A DNA stretch of 64,000 bases from Diplonema papillatum (lineage: Eukaryota; Euglenozoa; Diplonemea; Diplonemida; Diplonemidae), in the NCBI GenBank assembly GCA_030068145.1, contig JAPJBO010000958.1:1-64000 (forward strand). Direction: 5' to 3'. This document shows positions 19,806-30,598 of this stretch, piece after piece (within the stretch, counting starts at the first letter, position 1; each line of letters opens with the position of its first letter). The notes under the pieces were generated by a model. That model saw nothing but the letters and a program-made list of their open reading frames with translations. It was not told where the DNA came from and did no database searches. A program made the position numbers and the translations under genes.

Positions 19806-20554
19806 GCAGGTGAAGGTCCAGTAAGCCACTCTGACTCGAAGCAAACGCAAGAATGCTCAAGACAAAAAATACAGGCGAAATGTCTGACTGAAGTCGAGGA
19901 AATGCAAGTGTCACTAGCACTCAGGCCACCCGTGCGATCTGTCTTTATTCTGTAGTTTCTTTTCTCTGGGGCCAGACTGAGCACGAATATATGTAGGACT
20001 GAACGGACGTAGTGCAGGCGGTCAATTGCAGCACTCACAGTTGAGTTTTCGGGAGACGCTTCAAACCCACCCATTCCGCCTCGTGGCAGACAGTCTCGTG
20101 CTGCGAAGGTTTTCGATGCTGTTGGTTGCGGAGTCGATGGCCAGTCGACGCGAACACGTGAAATAGCGGCCTCCCCTCGGCACCGTGGGGACGGAGGCTA
20201 GAGGGAAAGAAGGTTGAAGTATGGCTAAAGGTGGGGGGGAGACACTTTGTGTGCGGTTGGCGATGCTTTTTCTTTTTTTTTTTTTTTTTGCGACAATCAG
20301 GCAGGGGTTTATATAGCTTTTCCTCCTCTGTAGAAAAGTCCTTTCGCCCTCGGGGTCCTGTGTGGGATCCAAAATTAATTAGAATTGGTAGTCAAGCACT
20401 ACCATGCCAGCCCAGCCCAACACAACCCAATCTCAGTGTTGGTAATAAGAATCAGACAAAATGGTTAAGCTAATTTGTAAGAGAGGGGGGGTCTGGGGGG
20501 CAGCGCCCCCCAGCGCACGGTACGATACAGCGAAGAAATTCCGCACCAGTATTG

Positions 20555-21185
20555 ATTCCAAATTCAATTAGAACCGGTAGTCAATGTCTGATGCCAAACC
20601 CCAAATGTAATTAGAACTGGTAGTCAACGTCCAATTTCGAATTCCAAATTTAATTAGAATAGGTAGTCAACGTTCAATTTTGGATCCAGATTTAATTAGA
20701 ATTGGTAGTCAACGTCCAATTTCCGATCCCAAATTTAATTAGAATTGGTAGTCAACGTCCAATTTCCGATCCAAATTTAATTAGAATTGGTAGTCAACGT
20801 TCAATTTTGGATCCAAATTTAATTAGAATTGGTAGTCAACGTCCAATTTTGAATCCAAATTTAATTAGAATTGGTAGTCAACGTTCAATTTTGGATCCAG
20901 ATTTAATTAGAATTGGTAGTCAACGTCCAATTTTGAATCCAAATTTAATTAGAATTGGTAGTCAACGTCCAATTTTGAATCCAAATTTAATTAGAATTGG
21001 TAGTCAACGTCCAATTTCCGATCCCAAATTTAATTAGAATTGGTAGTCAACGTTCAATTTTGGATCCAAATTTAATTAGAATTGGTAGTCAACGTCCAAT
21101 TTCCGATCCAAATTTAATTAGAATTGGTAGTCAACGTTCAATTTTGGATCCAAATTTAGTTAGACTTGGTAGTCAACGTCTCGCC
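20555..21185. repeat. 42-bp tandem repeat array
   Basis: About 14 units of AATTAGAATTGGTAGTCAAC plus a variable CAATTTYSGATCCAAATTT half. A single unit lies outside at ~20370-20400. Plus-strand frames (NLIRIGSQRPISDP) are open only because 42 is a multiple of three. Confidence 0.9.
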
Positions 21186-21539
21186 TCCCACCACCCCCTT
21201 TGGCCCTCCCCTCCTGCCTCCTCTTTCCCCGCCTCCTTTTTACTCTTCCTGCCCCCATGGCTTCGCCATGGCTCCGTCATGGCTTTCGCCATGGCTTCGC
21301 CATGGCTTCGTCCCTCCCCTGTGGCTCACCCCCGCTGATCCCGGTTGGTAGTGCCCGGCCCTACCCCAACCCCCAGCCCAAAATTAATTCAATTTTTTTT
21401 TTTTCGCGCTCGGGGTGGCCCCGAGCCCCAGACCCATATATAAATCACTGCAATCAGGGCATTAGCTTGGTCTCCAGCCCATTTTCCAAATTTGGACCGC
21501 TAACGGCTTTTTGCGTTTTCACTGTTTTTCAGCAGTTTC

Positions 21540-21630
21540 TGCACTTAGGGGGCTCACCTGCCAGTGTTGCACGGGTCTCTGCCACCTCTCCGGCCTCAGC
21601 CTCTATGTCACGGTAGCAACAGCCAGGATT
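21540..21630 (-). other. Possible small exon, repeated at 63.84 kb
   Basis: On the minus strand ACATAGAGGCTGAGGCCGGA... ends in CTGGCAG|GTGAGCCCCCTA, a good splice donor; the frame reads RDIEAEAGEVAETRATLAG. A diverged copy with the same donor is at 63840-63925. Too short to name. Confidence 0.3.
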
Positions 21631-22189
21631 TGTCGACTGGAACCCCCGGTACCACAACATCTTGTCTCTGAGTACAGTAGAAGAGTGGAGTTACACACTA
21701 CGCACTCTAACTAATGGTCGTAACATGTGTGGCCCTCTAATGTAAGTGTTCCTCAAATACTAATAATCAATTTTTCGGCTCGCGTAGCGAGCAGGAAAAA
21801 ACGGTATGGTACACCAAATTTCCAGGCCCGAAGAACGGTATTGCCCATCATGCACAGACATCCAAGCTAGCTTGCTCCCCTCCTCCACCACCCTGTCGCA
21901 AGGGCAGCGCGAGCAGAAGTTGCCTCACACCCGCCGACCCATTCGATACATTGTATTCGCCGAATTCTTCTAAAGACCTGCAGCCCAGGAGATAGGCTCA
22001 ATGCAGCGCGACGCGACTTATCTTCGCGACAAGGCTGGGCCTTGAGAGGGCCTCGGATTGCACAGTGGCCACTCTGCCGGGGCTTGGTGGTGGTGTAGTC
22101 CCATTTTTTATTTATTTTTTTCTCGACGGCCTTTCCAAATTTGGACTGACGGTCCAAATGTGGATATAGAAGCTAATCCCCTGCGACAA

Positions 22190-22500
22190 TCCAAGGTACC
22201 AGGGAAAGCCTGCTACACGGGAGCCAAGCTTCACGTGTTCGGCGGTACTGCAGAGCCACGGGCCTACGGGTCAAGTGGCTACCGATTTCCCAAACTAAAG
22301 CATCAAGGCGTGGCGCACCTTGGGGCTTGGCGCTTGCTTGAACACAAGCTCGTCGAGACGGTCAGCCACAGGGCAAAGCGGACGGGGTTGTGGCACTGTG
22401 CTGCCTCCGACTCAAGCTTTGCAAGCTGTGGTTGACCGTCAGGTTCCTGAACCAGGAACGGCCTTTTTTCTTTTTTCTTTTTCTTTCTTCTTCTTCTTCT
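22190..22500 (+). repeat. R8 dispersed repeat
   Basis: Closest relative of the copy at 11365-11660, with a long pyrimidine tail (22465-22503). Confidence 0.65.
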
Positions 22501-22609
22501 TTCTGCGACAATCCATCGCTGCTTCCCTGAGGATTTGTTGCAGCTAAAAATAACGGCGGTAGGGGTTTGACTAGAACGCATGCTAGTAGACAAAGAAAGC
22601 TCGCATTAG

Positions 22610-22810
22610 TTGGGTTAGAATGCAAAGAATCTGTGGCGATAATCTGCATCGCCGACGGCGCGGCTATCTCTTCGCACGTGATGTGTCATGCGTTCGCCTC
22701 TTAAGCTCGTCTTGATCGTCGCGCTCAGGCGCGCGTTTGGTGCCGCGCTTCCTCTTCGATTTGCTTGTCCAGGTGCATCGGTTGCGCGTCGCTGGTTGCT
22801 TCCTTACGGC
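22610..22810 (+). repeat. R5 dispersed repeat
   Basis: GTTAGAATGCAAAGAATCTG followed by GGCGATAATCTGCATCGCCG and an Arg-codon-rich part. Copies: 57655-57905 (plus) and 56420-56720 (minus). In gene-like orientation it encodes a Glu/Arg/Ala-rich phrase (EATADAQADEAR at 56.9 kb); significance unclear. Confidence 0.55.
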
Positions 22811-22949
22811 GGCGCTTGGGCAGTGACCGTGTCGTCTTCCGTGGTGTTGCCGAGGTGCTCGCATGAGAAACCGCCCCGACTGTCCTGTCGTGATGAGGTG
22901 GTTGGCCAGGTCCCTGAGCCGCCTTCTGCACACAACATGCACCCCGGAC

Positions 22950-23095
22950 TCCCACTCCGGATTGCGGGAGTGGTTTTCCGGCCGTTTGTGCGGTCGGCCT
23001 CACTCCCTCAATGCGGGAGTGCAACCCCCTCAATGAGGCCCTCAATGCGGGAGTGGCCACTCCCACACTTTTTTCACTCCCGCATTGACTTTAAA
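22950..23095. repeat. Second array of the 17.3-kb type
   Basis: ACTCCCTCAATGCGGGAGTG-type units, five to six copies, sharing the non-repeated flank CGGTCGGCCTCACTCC with the array near 17.6 kb in inverted orientation. Confidence 0.7.
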
Positions 23096-23369
23096 GTATA
23101 CGGCTGCTGAAGTCCGGGGTGTGGGCATGCACGCGGGTGAAGCCCTGCGTTTGGTATGCGGTCAGCCACAGGACCCTGGATCTCACCACTTAACCTGACA
23201 CCGCTGCCGCGGCAGCAACGAGGCGCGTACCCAACCCCATGAGCAGTGCTCCCGCTAACTAAAAAAAAAAAAGAGGCTCAAAAAAAGAGGGTGAGGAATT
23301 CCTCACCTTTTTCCCGTTGGCGGTATCGTGTAGCCAAAGCATTGCATCACAGTCTAGGTCTTGGGCTGG

Positions 23370-23545
23370 CGGGCAGGAGTCTGGGGCTGAGAAGTGCAAA
23401 CTTTCTCCACCTGTACCGTACCGTTCGCCGGGGGGCAAAGCCCCCCGGACTCCCCCTGGAGAAAAGCTTCTCGGTCTCAGAGCGGCAAAATAAAGTTGGT
23501 CGGGAAACCCAAGGCAAAAACGAAGCTAATAACCTGCACAACACG
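23370..23545 (+). repeat. R13 dispersed repeat
   Basis: GAGAAGTGCAAACTTTCTCC...GCCGGGGGGCAAAGCCCCCC hairpin...GCTTCTCGG...GAAGCTAATA. Second copy at 48530-48720. Confidence 0.6.
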
Positions 23546-23984
23546 GGGGTAAAAAAAATGGGGGGCACCAAAAAAAAAACAAGCCCCAAACAAGTTTTTG
23601 AATTCCTCACCTAAAGTGAGGTTAGCGGGAGCACTGCCCATGAGTGGTAACTTAAATTTGTTGTGTCGTGTGTGGGGGCCTTTGAAGCGTGGATGATTCC
23701 TCTCGCGCCGCTCCCCTTGAGGTTCCTGGCTCGTGCCAAAGCGCCGCCGCCCGGGTTAAGGAGCTGCGGCATCAGGCGCGGGCCAGGGCCAGGGAGGCTG
23801 TTCGGAGGGGTCACCACCCAATTTGTTGCATTGGTGTGTGTTTGTCAGGCCTTCGAATACTACATAGTTTTACTGTTGGAAATGGGGCGATGCGCGAGGG
23901 AGAGAGACGAGTTAGAGTGCAGGGACCATCTCTCCGGGGAGTATCCGGTCGCCCCACTACTGTCCCGTACTACTACGGCGGGCG

Positions 23985-24465
23985 TAAGTCGTTACGTCGT
24001 GGCCCTTCGCTGGTGAGGTCGAAAGCGAAGTTCGTGGACCTCACGACCACGGTGCCGTTGGGCTGAACCGAGCTGGAAAACTCGTACCACGCGTCGTTGA
24101 AAGTCGAGGGCCCGGACGGGTAGATCGTCGTCCACGTCGTTCGGTGTGGAGAGTACATGACCAAATCGCGGACAAAAACCGTTTCGCTATTGCACGTATG
24201 GTGGCGCAGCCGGGGGCGTTCTGACTGACGGCGAGACCGTCTGGCAGGCGTGTGTTGTCACGTTGTGTCGCGGGCTCTCCTTCTTTTGGCAATAGCCCGC
24301 CCAATAACATCGGCTAGCATCTTGACGCGAGGCAAGATGAGCACCTTCCCGAACCAACACCAGGAGAGTTTGGGGATGAGGTGGGCGCATGTAGACTGCA
24401 ACTCCGGCGTTACTGAATTGACCAAACCCAGCAGGATCAAAGAATGTCAGTCTCGCCTTCCTCAT
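23985..24465 (-). CDS. Unrecognised gene start, split over two frames
   Basis: ATG 24465 lies 13 bp after a conserved upstream module with the AACGCTAAAGAATG context. The first frame (MRKARLTFFDPAGFGQFSNA) runs about 90 codons. From ~24235 a second frame is the convincing one (SETVFVRDLVMYSPHRTTW, NDAWYEFSSSVQPNGTVVV, NFAFDLTSEGPRR), ending at a possible splice donor GAC|GTAACG near 23990. An intron or a frameshift must join the two. The 3' boundary coincides with a block duplicated at 48.95 kb. No family named. Confidence 0.4.
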
Positions 24466-24525
24466 TCTTTAGCGTTTTATTGTGGTTGAAACTCCGGGGT
24501 TTTAAAGTCTCCGGGTGACCTTCGT
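24466..24525 (-). promoter_or_regulatory. Conserved upstream module
   Basis: Read on the minus strand: GGTCACCCGGAGACTTTAAA, then CCCCGGAGTTTCAACCACAA and AAACGCTAAAGAATG, where the final ATG is the start of the gene at 24465. A clear case of the module abutting a start codon. Confidence 0.55.
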
Positions 24526-24640
24526 CAATGTGAAAAGATATCCTTTGTGCTCTGAGTGTTGTATGGAGTGGTGGGTATTTTTTTTTTTTTTTTTGGCGAA
24601 CGCTTCCGACTAAACAACTGGCGACGTCGTCGAGTATTTT

Positions 24641-24985
24641 CTACACAGCATGTGCTGAAATATATGCCTGTCGGCTTGTTGTGTGAAATAGGATGAGAAA
24701 AAGTACTGTAGAGCCTGAAGAACGACGAAGAAAGGCCCATGTGTCGACGTTGACACGAACTCTTCGTGTTTTCGGACTGCCCCCGAATTCGAGCCTCGCG
24801 ACGCCTTCGTGAACGGGTGAGTCACTACTACTGGACACCATAGTTTTTTGAAACGCGCCCGGGAAGAAATCCACGCCCGACAATTTATCAGTTTCTTGTG
24901 CGGTCGACGATATACTATTTTCTTTTTTCGCGGGCCGAGTTTCACAGGAAGAAGTGTGAAAACGGGGGTTTGCCTGGAGGCTTTT
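24641..24985 (-). CDS. Candidate coding exon, unknown
   Basis: Minus-strand frame open for about 115 codons with protein-like composition (QETDKLSGVDFFPGAFQKTM, RLEFGGSPKTRRVRVNVDTW). It ends in repeat sequence containing the poly-T at 24580. No ATG is obvious at its 5' side. A second open frame overlaps it, so the frame choice is a judgement. Confidence 0.3.
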   Translation of the reverse strand, partial: KSLQANPRFHTSSCETRPAKKENSISSTAQETDKLSGVDFFPGAFQKTMVSSSSDSPVHEGVARLEFGGSPKTRRVRVNVDTWAFLRRSSGSTVLFLILFHTTSRQAYISAHAV

Positions 24986-25254
24986 CGTGTTATTCTGCAG
25001 ATGCTTTGAGCTATCATTGTGCCTTTGCTTTCAGTCGCTTCTTAACCATGGTTAAGTGCGCAAATGGTGTCAGCCGAAGCGTGGAAACCCGGTAAGCTGG
25101 CCGAGTTTGCAAAGGCAAGCTGATCCCCTAACCGGGAGCTACGGGAGAGGGTCTGTTGTGTTGTGTGGTAACCTGATGATGTGATAGTGTGTGCGATGCC
25201 GTGCGTTTGGTGGTAGCCTACTCGCGTGTGCGATGGCTGTTCGACGAGCTTGAG

Positions 25255-25845
25255 GCTCCGCATGGACGCTTGGTGGACGGTGAATACTGCTTGACTGCCT
25301 TCATGGCACCTGCACTTACCATGCAGGGTCAAAACCTTGTGTATTTTTGGTAACGCTGCCGCGGGGCCGACAGAGCCCAAGAAAAAAATTTATGGGTTTG
25401 CGGGGTAATAACCTTTGTACAGGTGTTAGTTCTCGTCAGAATAGTATTTATTCTAAGATCTTCGATCTTATACAACAAAAAAATTTGCTCAACTTCATCA
25501 AAATCACCGCAAATTTATTTTAAAAACCCCCACTTTTTTTCCAGAAAAAAATAGGTGGCCACTTTTTTGGGTCCAAATCCCTCTTACCAAAAAGACACAA
25601 GGTTTTGACCCTGCATGGTACCGCTCCCAAAGCCTGGTGAACGGTGAACAGTGCTGGACTGCCTTCATGGCACCTGCACTTACCATGCAGGGTCAAAACC
25701 TTGTGTATTTTTGGTAACGCTGCCGCGGGGCCGACAGAGCCCAAGAAAAAAATTTATGGGTTTGCGGGGTAATAACCTTTGTACAGGTGTTAGTTCTCGT
25801 CAGAATAGTATTTATTCTAAGATCTTCGATCTTATACAACATAAT
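25255..25845 (+). repeat. R11 repeat cluster (two tandem copies)
   Basis: The block CACCTGCACTTACCATGCAG...GGTAACGCTGCCGCGGGGCC...TTTGCGGGGTAATAACC...CTAAGATCTTCGATCTTATA occurs at 25300-25485 and again at 25665-25845. An AT-rich spacer (25480-25620) between them is repeated at 26105-26260. A shorter relative of the GTACAAGTGTTAG part occurs at 43.5, 47.76 and 49.65 kb. Confidence 0.65.
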
Positions 25846-26095
25846 ATTCTCCTCCTTGGTGTGCGTCTCGTGCTGCAACTAGCTCCAGTCTCAGTGCCGC
25901 TGCGTAAAAGGGTAAGTAGAAAACGAACCAACTGTTAATCTTCGTGTGTTTGCCACATTTCCATCGTGGCGCCTCAGGACACGGAAAGCTAGGGGGCGGG
26001 ATGGTGGGTAAGCAAGAGCGTGAGCGGTTGTGTGATGGAGCGAGAGGCCCTGTTTCACAGTATATCATTAGTCGGTTAATATTAATCTTCTAAGA
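25840..26095 (+). repeat. 250-bp block duplicated at 49999-50275
   Basis: Nearly identical over the whole length (GGTGTGCGTCTCGTGCTGCA ... GAGAGGCCCTGTTTCACAGT). It includes GCGTAAAAGG|GTAAGTAG, a consensus splice donor after a frame reading LGVRLVLQLAPVSVPLRKR. Either a transposed copy or a small exon pair. Confidence 0.6.
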
Positions 26096-26099
26096 CTAG

Positions 26100-26310
26100 C
26101 GTCTTATACAACAAAAAATTTGCTCAACTTCATCAAAATCACCGCAAATTTATTTTAAAAACCCCCACTTTTTTTCCAGAAAAAAATAGGTGGCCATTTT
26201 TTTTGGGTCCAAATCCCTCTTACCAAAAAGACACAAGGTTTTGACCCTGCATGGTACCGCTACCAAAGCCTGGTGAACGGTGAACAGTGCTGGACTGCCT
26301 TCATGGCACC
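26100..26310 (+). repeat. R11 AT-rich spacer, third copy
   Basis: Repeats 25475-25660 almost exactly, including the ATTTATTTTAAAAACCCCCA stretch and the CTGCATGGTACCGC end. Confidence 0.65.
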
Positions 26311-26321
26311 CTGCACTTTAC

Positions 26322-26520
26322 CGCTACCCCCTCGCCGTGTGCCGTACGCGCCGCCCGCAACACACGGGGATTCGTTTGCGACGACAAGACCTCGGGAAAG
26401 GTCGCTGTAATTGGTTCTGGTTCTGAGGAATACTGGGGGGAGGCCAAGAAGGTTCGCGGCGGTCTCCGTCGGTTCGGCGGTTTGTACGAATGTAAGCTCG
26501 CCTGGTTGGCCCATTGACAT
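26322..26520 (-). CDS. Small 5' exon, unknown protein
   Basis: ATG 26520; about 66 codons of good composition (MSMGQPGELTFVQTAEPTET, LLGLPPVFLRTRTNYSDLSR) ending at a possible donor AGCG|GTAAAG next to R11. Read without splicing it runs into the repeat and stops near 26260. No family recognised. Confidence 0.4.
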
Positions 26521-26814
26521 GGTCAACAGGAGAGGCCTTGGTGTCAACTGTTCTGAAGGCACCGGTCTTTAGAGGCCTTGACTGTTCTGAAGACACTGGC
26601 CCATCACTCTATCCCGTTCGCTAGTGAGCAAGTTATCAGGGTTCTGTCGGTCTTCTGTTCTTTCCTTCCCTTTCCGATGATGATTACTTCGGCGGCGTCG
26701 CGAACCGATTACCCCAAGCCAAATCTGAGAGCAATGACCGAAGACTCAAGCCAAGCCGAGACCAAGTGCGATGAGGCTAGAAGCTAGCTGCCAATTCCCT
26801 CCGTTCCCTTGCAC

Positions 26815-27030
26815 TCATTCAAATTCTACACGGTGAGGTCCAGTCTCAGAAGCTGGTGTCAAAAACGGGAAAGGGAGGGTGTGCCCGAACACCCGAAAAG
26901 CGGGTGTGCCACAACTAAAAACGCGTCAACTAAAAACGCGTGCAAATCCACCCGAAAAGCCGGTGTGCCACAACTAAAAACGCGTGCAAATCCACCCGAA
27001 AAGCGGGTGTGACACCCGCTTTTTCAACTT
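26815..27030 (+). repeat. R4 dispersed repeat with extra inner units
   Basis: Three ACCCGAAAAGCGGGTGTG-type hairpins, with an extra ACTAAAAACGCGTGCAAATC unit duplicated. It ends directly at the rRNA fragment. Confidence 0.65.
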
Positions 27031-27034
27031 GTGA

Positions 27035-27252
27035 ACCATATCTAAGGATGGCAGCAGGTACGCAAATTGCCCAATAGCAACACTGCTGAGGCAGCGAAGA
27101 GAAATAGCCTCGACACGTACTTAGTACGTTGGAAGCAATGGATGATATCTAAACCTGTCAATGAACACAATTGGTGGACAAGTCTGGTGCCAGCACCCGC
27201 GGTAATTCCAGCACCAATAGCGTATATTAATGCTGCTGCTTCACTAAAAAGA
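27035..27252 (+). rRNA. Fragment of a small-subunit (18S-like) rRNA gene, degenerate
   Basis: Contains ATCTAAGGATGGCAGCAGG, CGCAAATTGCCCAAT, ACAATTGGTGGACAAGTCTG, GTGCCAGCACCCGCGGTAAT, and TTCCAGCACCAATAGCGTAT plus ATTAA, in the order of the 530-loop region of eukaryotic 18S rRNA. The universally conserved GCAGCCGCGG is GCACCCGCGG here, and the stretch between the two blocks is shortened and diverged. Flanked on both sides by R4 repeats, with no other 18S part nearby. A pseudogene fragment is likeliest; a piece of a fragmented rRNA is the alternative. Confidence 0.75.
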
Positions 27253-27524
27253 TAAACACGGTGAAGTCCAGCCTCAAGCTCGAACACATCCTCTTTGATG
27301 GAGGTTTAATGTCAGCTAATTTCGTGCAAGCGTCGGCAGAAGCGAAACCTACCAAACACTATCCTTCGATTTTGTTTTCGAGTTTCGTGACTGTCGCTTC
27401 CCGGAACTGACTAGAGGGGCGTTCTCGGCTGCGGAACTAACTCTGACCCTCGTGCGGACTACCTTACAAGAGACGTGCTTGACACTCTCTAACTACCCAC
27501 ATTGACTAGCTAACGGTGGTCGCG

Positions 27525-27740
27525 CACGCAGGTGTGACACCCGATTTTTTAACTCCAGCTTTAACTCTAGCCCCTGAGGCTGGACCTCACCGTGTACACG
27601 GTGAGGCCCAGCCTCAGAAGCTGGGTGTGCCCGAGTCGCACCCGAAAAGCGGGTGTGCTACAACCAAATGCGTGCAGATCCGCACCCGAAAAGCGGGTGT
27701 GACACCCGATTTTTTAACTCCAGCTTTAACGTTTGCGGGC
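27525..27740 (+). repeat. R4 dispersed repeat
   Basis: GGTGTGACACCCGATTTTTTAACTCCAGC occurs twice around an ACACGGTGAGGCCCAGCCTC core. Forms a bracket with the R4 copy on the other side of the rRNA fragment. Confidence 0.65.
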
Positions 27741-27829
27741 GGGGGGGGTTAGCAAGGTTGCGGGGATTCGTTTTTTTGTGCTTCCGGCGATTTCTTTTCT
27801 GTTGTTGTGATTTTTTTTTTTTTTTTTTT

Positions 27830-27950
27830 TTTTTTTCCCGACGACAACTAGTGTCAGACTAGCCTACCCGAAGGCAGTTGATTTCTTTAGGCGAGGTTTC
27901 TCTACCGGCGGAAGTTGTTTGGGTTAGCGTTTTTTTTTTTTTTTTTTGGC
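27830..27950 (+). repeat. R9 dispersed repeat
   Basis: CCCGACGACAACTAGTGTCA...CCCGAAGGCAGTTGATTTCT...TACCGGCGGAAGTTGTTTGG followed by a T-run; four further copies in the 59.8-62.7 kb duplication. Confidence 0.7.
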
Positions 27951-28004
27951 CACATGCAATGTGTGAGGAAACTGAACCGCCCAAGTAGGACCTTCTGATC
28001 ATGA

Positions 28005-28125
28005 TCATTTGCCAAATTTGCCGCCTGACACCACGTCCAGGATATGGGCTCAGGGTAGTGCGGTCAACGAAAACTCTAGTTTCCCTTTCTACTTTCTCCT
28101 ACTCTCGCGGTGTACGGTTTCCCCC
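28005..28125 (+). repeat. R12 repeat (inverted relative at 48.7 kb)
   Basis: Contains TTTGCCAAATTTGCC, CACCACGTCCAGGATATGGG and GTGCGGTCAACGAAAACTCT. The block at 48700-48845 is its inverted copy. A shared open frame (TTSRIWAQGSAVNENSSFPF) is present in both. Confidence 0.55.
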
Positions 28126-28403
28126 CATTGCTTTCGTTTTTCTCTTTTTCGGTCTTTGTGTGCGTTCTCGTCTATTTGTCAGGTTATTCTTCTCCGACCC
28201 TGGGTCCTTCGGTAAACGTTGGTAGGAAAAGATGGCACGGTTTCTGCAGCCGCTTTGTTTCGCACGAACTGTGCTCAACACCGCACCAGTTCGCTCTGCT
28301 CCCTGTTTCGGTCCTTTGAGCCACATAAGGCGGACCATATAATAAAAGCGCGGAACCTGAGTTGCCTGCAGACAGACACGATTGTTAAGTACAGGTGACA
28401 CAC

Positions 28404-28552
<149 letters not shown>

Positions 28553-28640
28553 CACACAACACATGGAACTCACCTGCTTTGGTAAGTTTGCATGCAGTAC
28601 GCCGCCAACTAGCAATGTTTTGGTACCAACATGCAGGGAT
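28553..28640 (+). repeat. R6 dispersed repeat
   Basis: GGAACTCACCTGCTTTGGTA...GCAGTACGCCGCCAACTAGC, directly after the CA tract. Confidence 0.5.
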
Positions 28641-28924
28641 TATTCTAATCCCCGGAATCCGGGAAAATCATGGTAGTAAAGTCTGTAGCCTGGCCGGAAA
28701 GATTCTTTTTTCCACGTTGAGCGAGGTCTGTTAAATAACCTGTAAATCCTGGTATATAGCGACCTTCGTGGGAGCTGCTGCTTCGCCACTTTGTTGTAGA
28801 CCCCACTTGTGGGTCTTGCGGGTCCTCTAGCCTCCGTGTCACTGGCCTTGCAAGCACAAAAAAGTTTTCACCAGAAACTCCTGTGGTGAAAACCCCTTTT
28901 TTAACCCGGCCTGTTTTGAGAATA

Positions 28925-29232
28925 CCTTTTTTTTTACATAAGCGCCAGCTTGAAAGGAAATGCTCGACGATGCTGCCCGACAAAGAACAGAAGGGATCCC
29001 AAGTGCTGTAACTACCGAACCACGTGTTGAACGGACGTGAGGTCATGCGGGTCTACCCCTACACGACAAATCACACAAACACAACAGGTCAAAGTCCTGA
29101 GTGAGAAAGCAACACACGGTGGTGTAAGCGAAGAACAAATCAGATTGTGTTTGGATTCCATTTGCCCCTTACCTCTATATTTCCCCCCTTCCATTCGGAG
29201 TCGAAGCAGCTACGTCGAGTATTTTTTTTTTT
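28925..29232 (+). repeat. R10 dispersed repeat (300 bp)
   Basis: From AAGCGCCAGCTTGAAAGGAA to GTCGAGTATTTTTTTTTTTT. Inverted copies at 32108-32390 and 49722-49998. Sharp ends plus a T-run on one side suggest a retroposed or MITE-like element. Confidence 0.7.
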
Positions 29233-29335
29233 TGTGAACCCTTTTTTCAACCATGCAGGATAATCCCTGCCAACAAGGCATTGTCAAAGAAAAACGGGGC
29301 TCTCCGGCGGAGGGGGAGTGGATGGTTCACGGGGG

Positions 29336-29550
29336 AAATACTCGAGGGACTGCCTTGTGCGCATTTCGACGGAGGCTAGAGGGGGAGAAAACAATACAAC
29401 TACAAAGTGGGTCTTTTTTTGTTGAACGCTTGCGCCCGCCACCAAACCCATGTTTCGTGTGGGCTACAGCACATTTACCTCCTTTGATATTTCGCAACTG
29501 GCAGTCTCCTCAAGCATTTCTTACAAAGCAGGTGCTAATACAAAAAATAA
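29336..29550 (+). repeat. R1 dispersed repeat
   Basis: Full-length copy with a small internal deletion after CCACCAAACCC; A-rich end at 29540-29552. Confidence 0.75.
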
Positions 29551-29552
29551 AG

Positions 29553-30097
29553 ACGTGTGGGTCTTAGGTTCCTGCACCCCCACCCTCTCTCGCGTTCCCT
29601 CCCTAACGTTGGTGTGAATGGCACATTTCCTCTGGCCCTTTCTTTGTGCGGCCGACGATACACGTCGTGTTCTGATGTCTTTTTTTTCGCTTTATTTGTT
29701 TTTGTGCGATCGACGACATATGTCGTTCTGATGTCTGACGACTTTGTTTCTTTGCTTGCTTTGTTTTCCTTGTGGGCCTTTGATTTCCTTCTTTCAAACA
29801 AAAACTTCTTCCTCTGGGACAATCCCCACTCACCAATCAGTGTACTCCCTTTTACAATAGAAATTCAGCCAGGTGGCCCATTATGACGCCTTGTCTCCAG
29901 GCTCTTGCTTAAGTATCCGTAGACATACACTTCTGGCTCGTTCCTTCTTGCGCCTCTACCGTCCGGCAGTTGCTTGGGTTTGGGTTTGGAAATGATGGGC
30001 GTTCCTCCACTAATAATTTTCACAAACAGAGTGCGGTCTGTGCAGGGACGATGGGTGGATAAGCGCTTTCGACTTTTTCGTCACGTCGAATTAGGTA
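29553..30097. other. No gene seen
   Basis: Contains two related short palindromic phrases (GCCGACGATACACGTCGTG and GATCGACGACATATGTCGT) at 29652-29725. Open frames show no protein-like composition. Confidence 0.35.
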
Positions 30098-30175
30098 GTA
30101 CTCGAGGGATTGCCTTGGGCTTCTTTCGCCGGAGGCTAGAGGGGGAGACAACAATACAACTACAAAGTGCGTCAT
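30098..30175 (+). repeat. Partial R1 (5' half)
   Basis: ACTCGAGGGATTGCCTTGGG...ACAACTACAAAGTGCGTC; it joins the conserved upstream module directly at 30176. Confidence 0.6.
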
Positions 30176-30177
30176 TT

Positions 30178-30345
30178 TTTTTAGAGTTAAAGTTCGCTTG
30201 AAATTCCGGGGTTTTAGGGTCTCCGTGTGACCGTTCATGAAATGGGTTCTCCTAGAGCAAGAAAGGGCTATATGGTTACGGGTTGTATATTTAGTGCACG
30301 CTTTCGTTATGGGTTATGGCTAGCCATGTCCGGGACTGTTTGTGA
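30178..30345 (-). promoter_or_regulatory. Conserved upstream module, long form
   Basis: On the minus strand: CGGTCACACGGAGACCCTAAAA, CCCCGGAATTTCAAGCGAAC, CTTTAACTCTAAAAAAAATG. It is preceded by a further ~100 bp (GCTAGCCATAACCCATAACG) also present at 38.1-38.25 kb. The ATG at its end opens only into the inverted R1 piece, so the downstream gene here has been replaced by repeat. Confidence 0.55.
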
Positions 30346-30351
30346 CCGAAT

Positions 30352-30585
30352 TTTTTGTTGAACGCTCACGTTCGTGTGGGCAACAGCACACTACACCCAC
30401 CATTGACGCAACTGGCAGCCTCCAAGTATTTCCCACAAAGCAGGTGCTTTGTTGAACTTACGCCCGCCACTGAACGCAGATTCACCTGTGTTTCGTGTGG
30501 GCTACAGCACATTTACCTCCTTTGATCTTTTGCAGCTGGCAGCCTCCTCAAGTATTTCCTACAAAGCAGGTGCTTCTACGAAAAA
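30352..30585 (+). repeat. Two partial R1 copies in tandem
   Basis: A degraded R1 piece (30352-30445) followed by a better one (30449-30585), both including the TTCGTGTGGGCTACAGCACA region. Confidence 0.65.
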
Positions 30586-30598
30586 AAAAAAGAAGAAA

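Noticed and set aside
19280..20074. 264-residue minus-strand frame with HYGATTVGHYG repeats
   Set aside because: By-product of the 37-bp array; the non-repeated parts show no protein-like conservation.
20702..21338. Plus-strand repeat protein (NLIRIGSQRP units)
   Set aside because: By-product of a 42-bp tandem repeat whose length is divisible by three.
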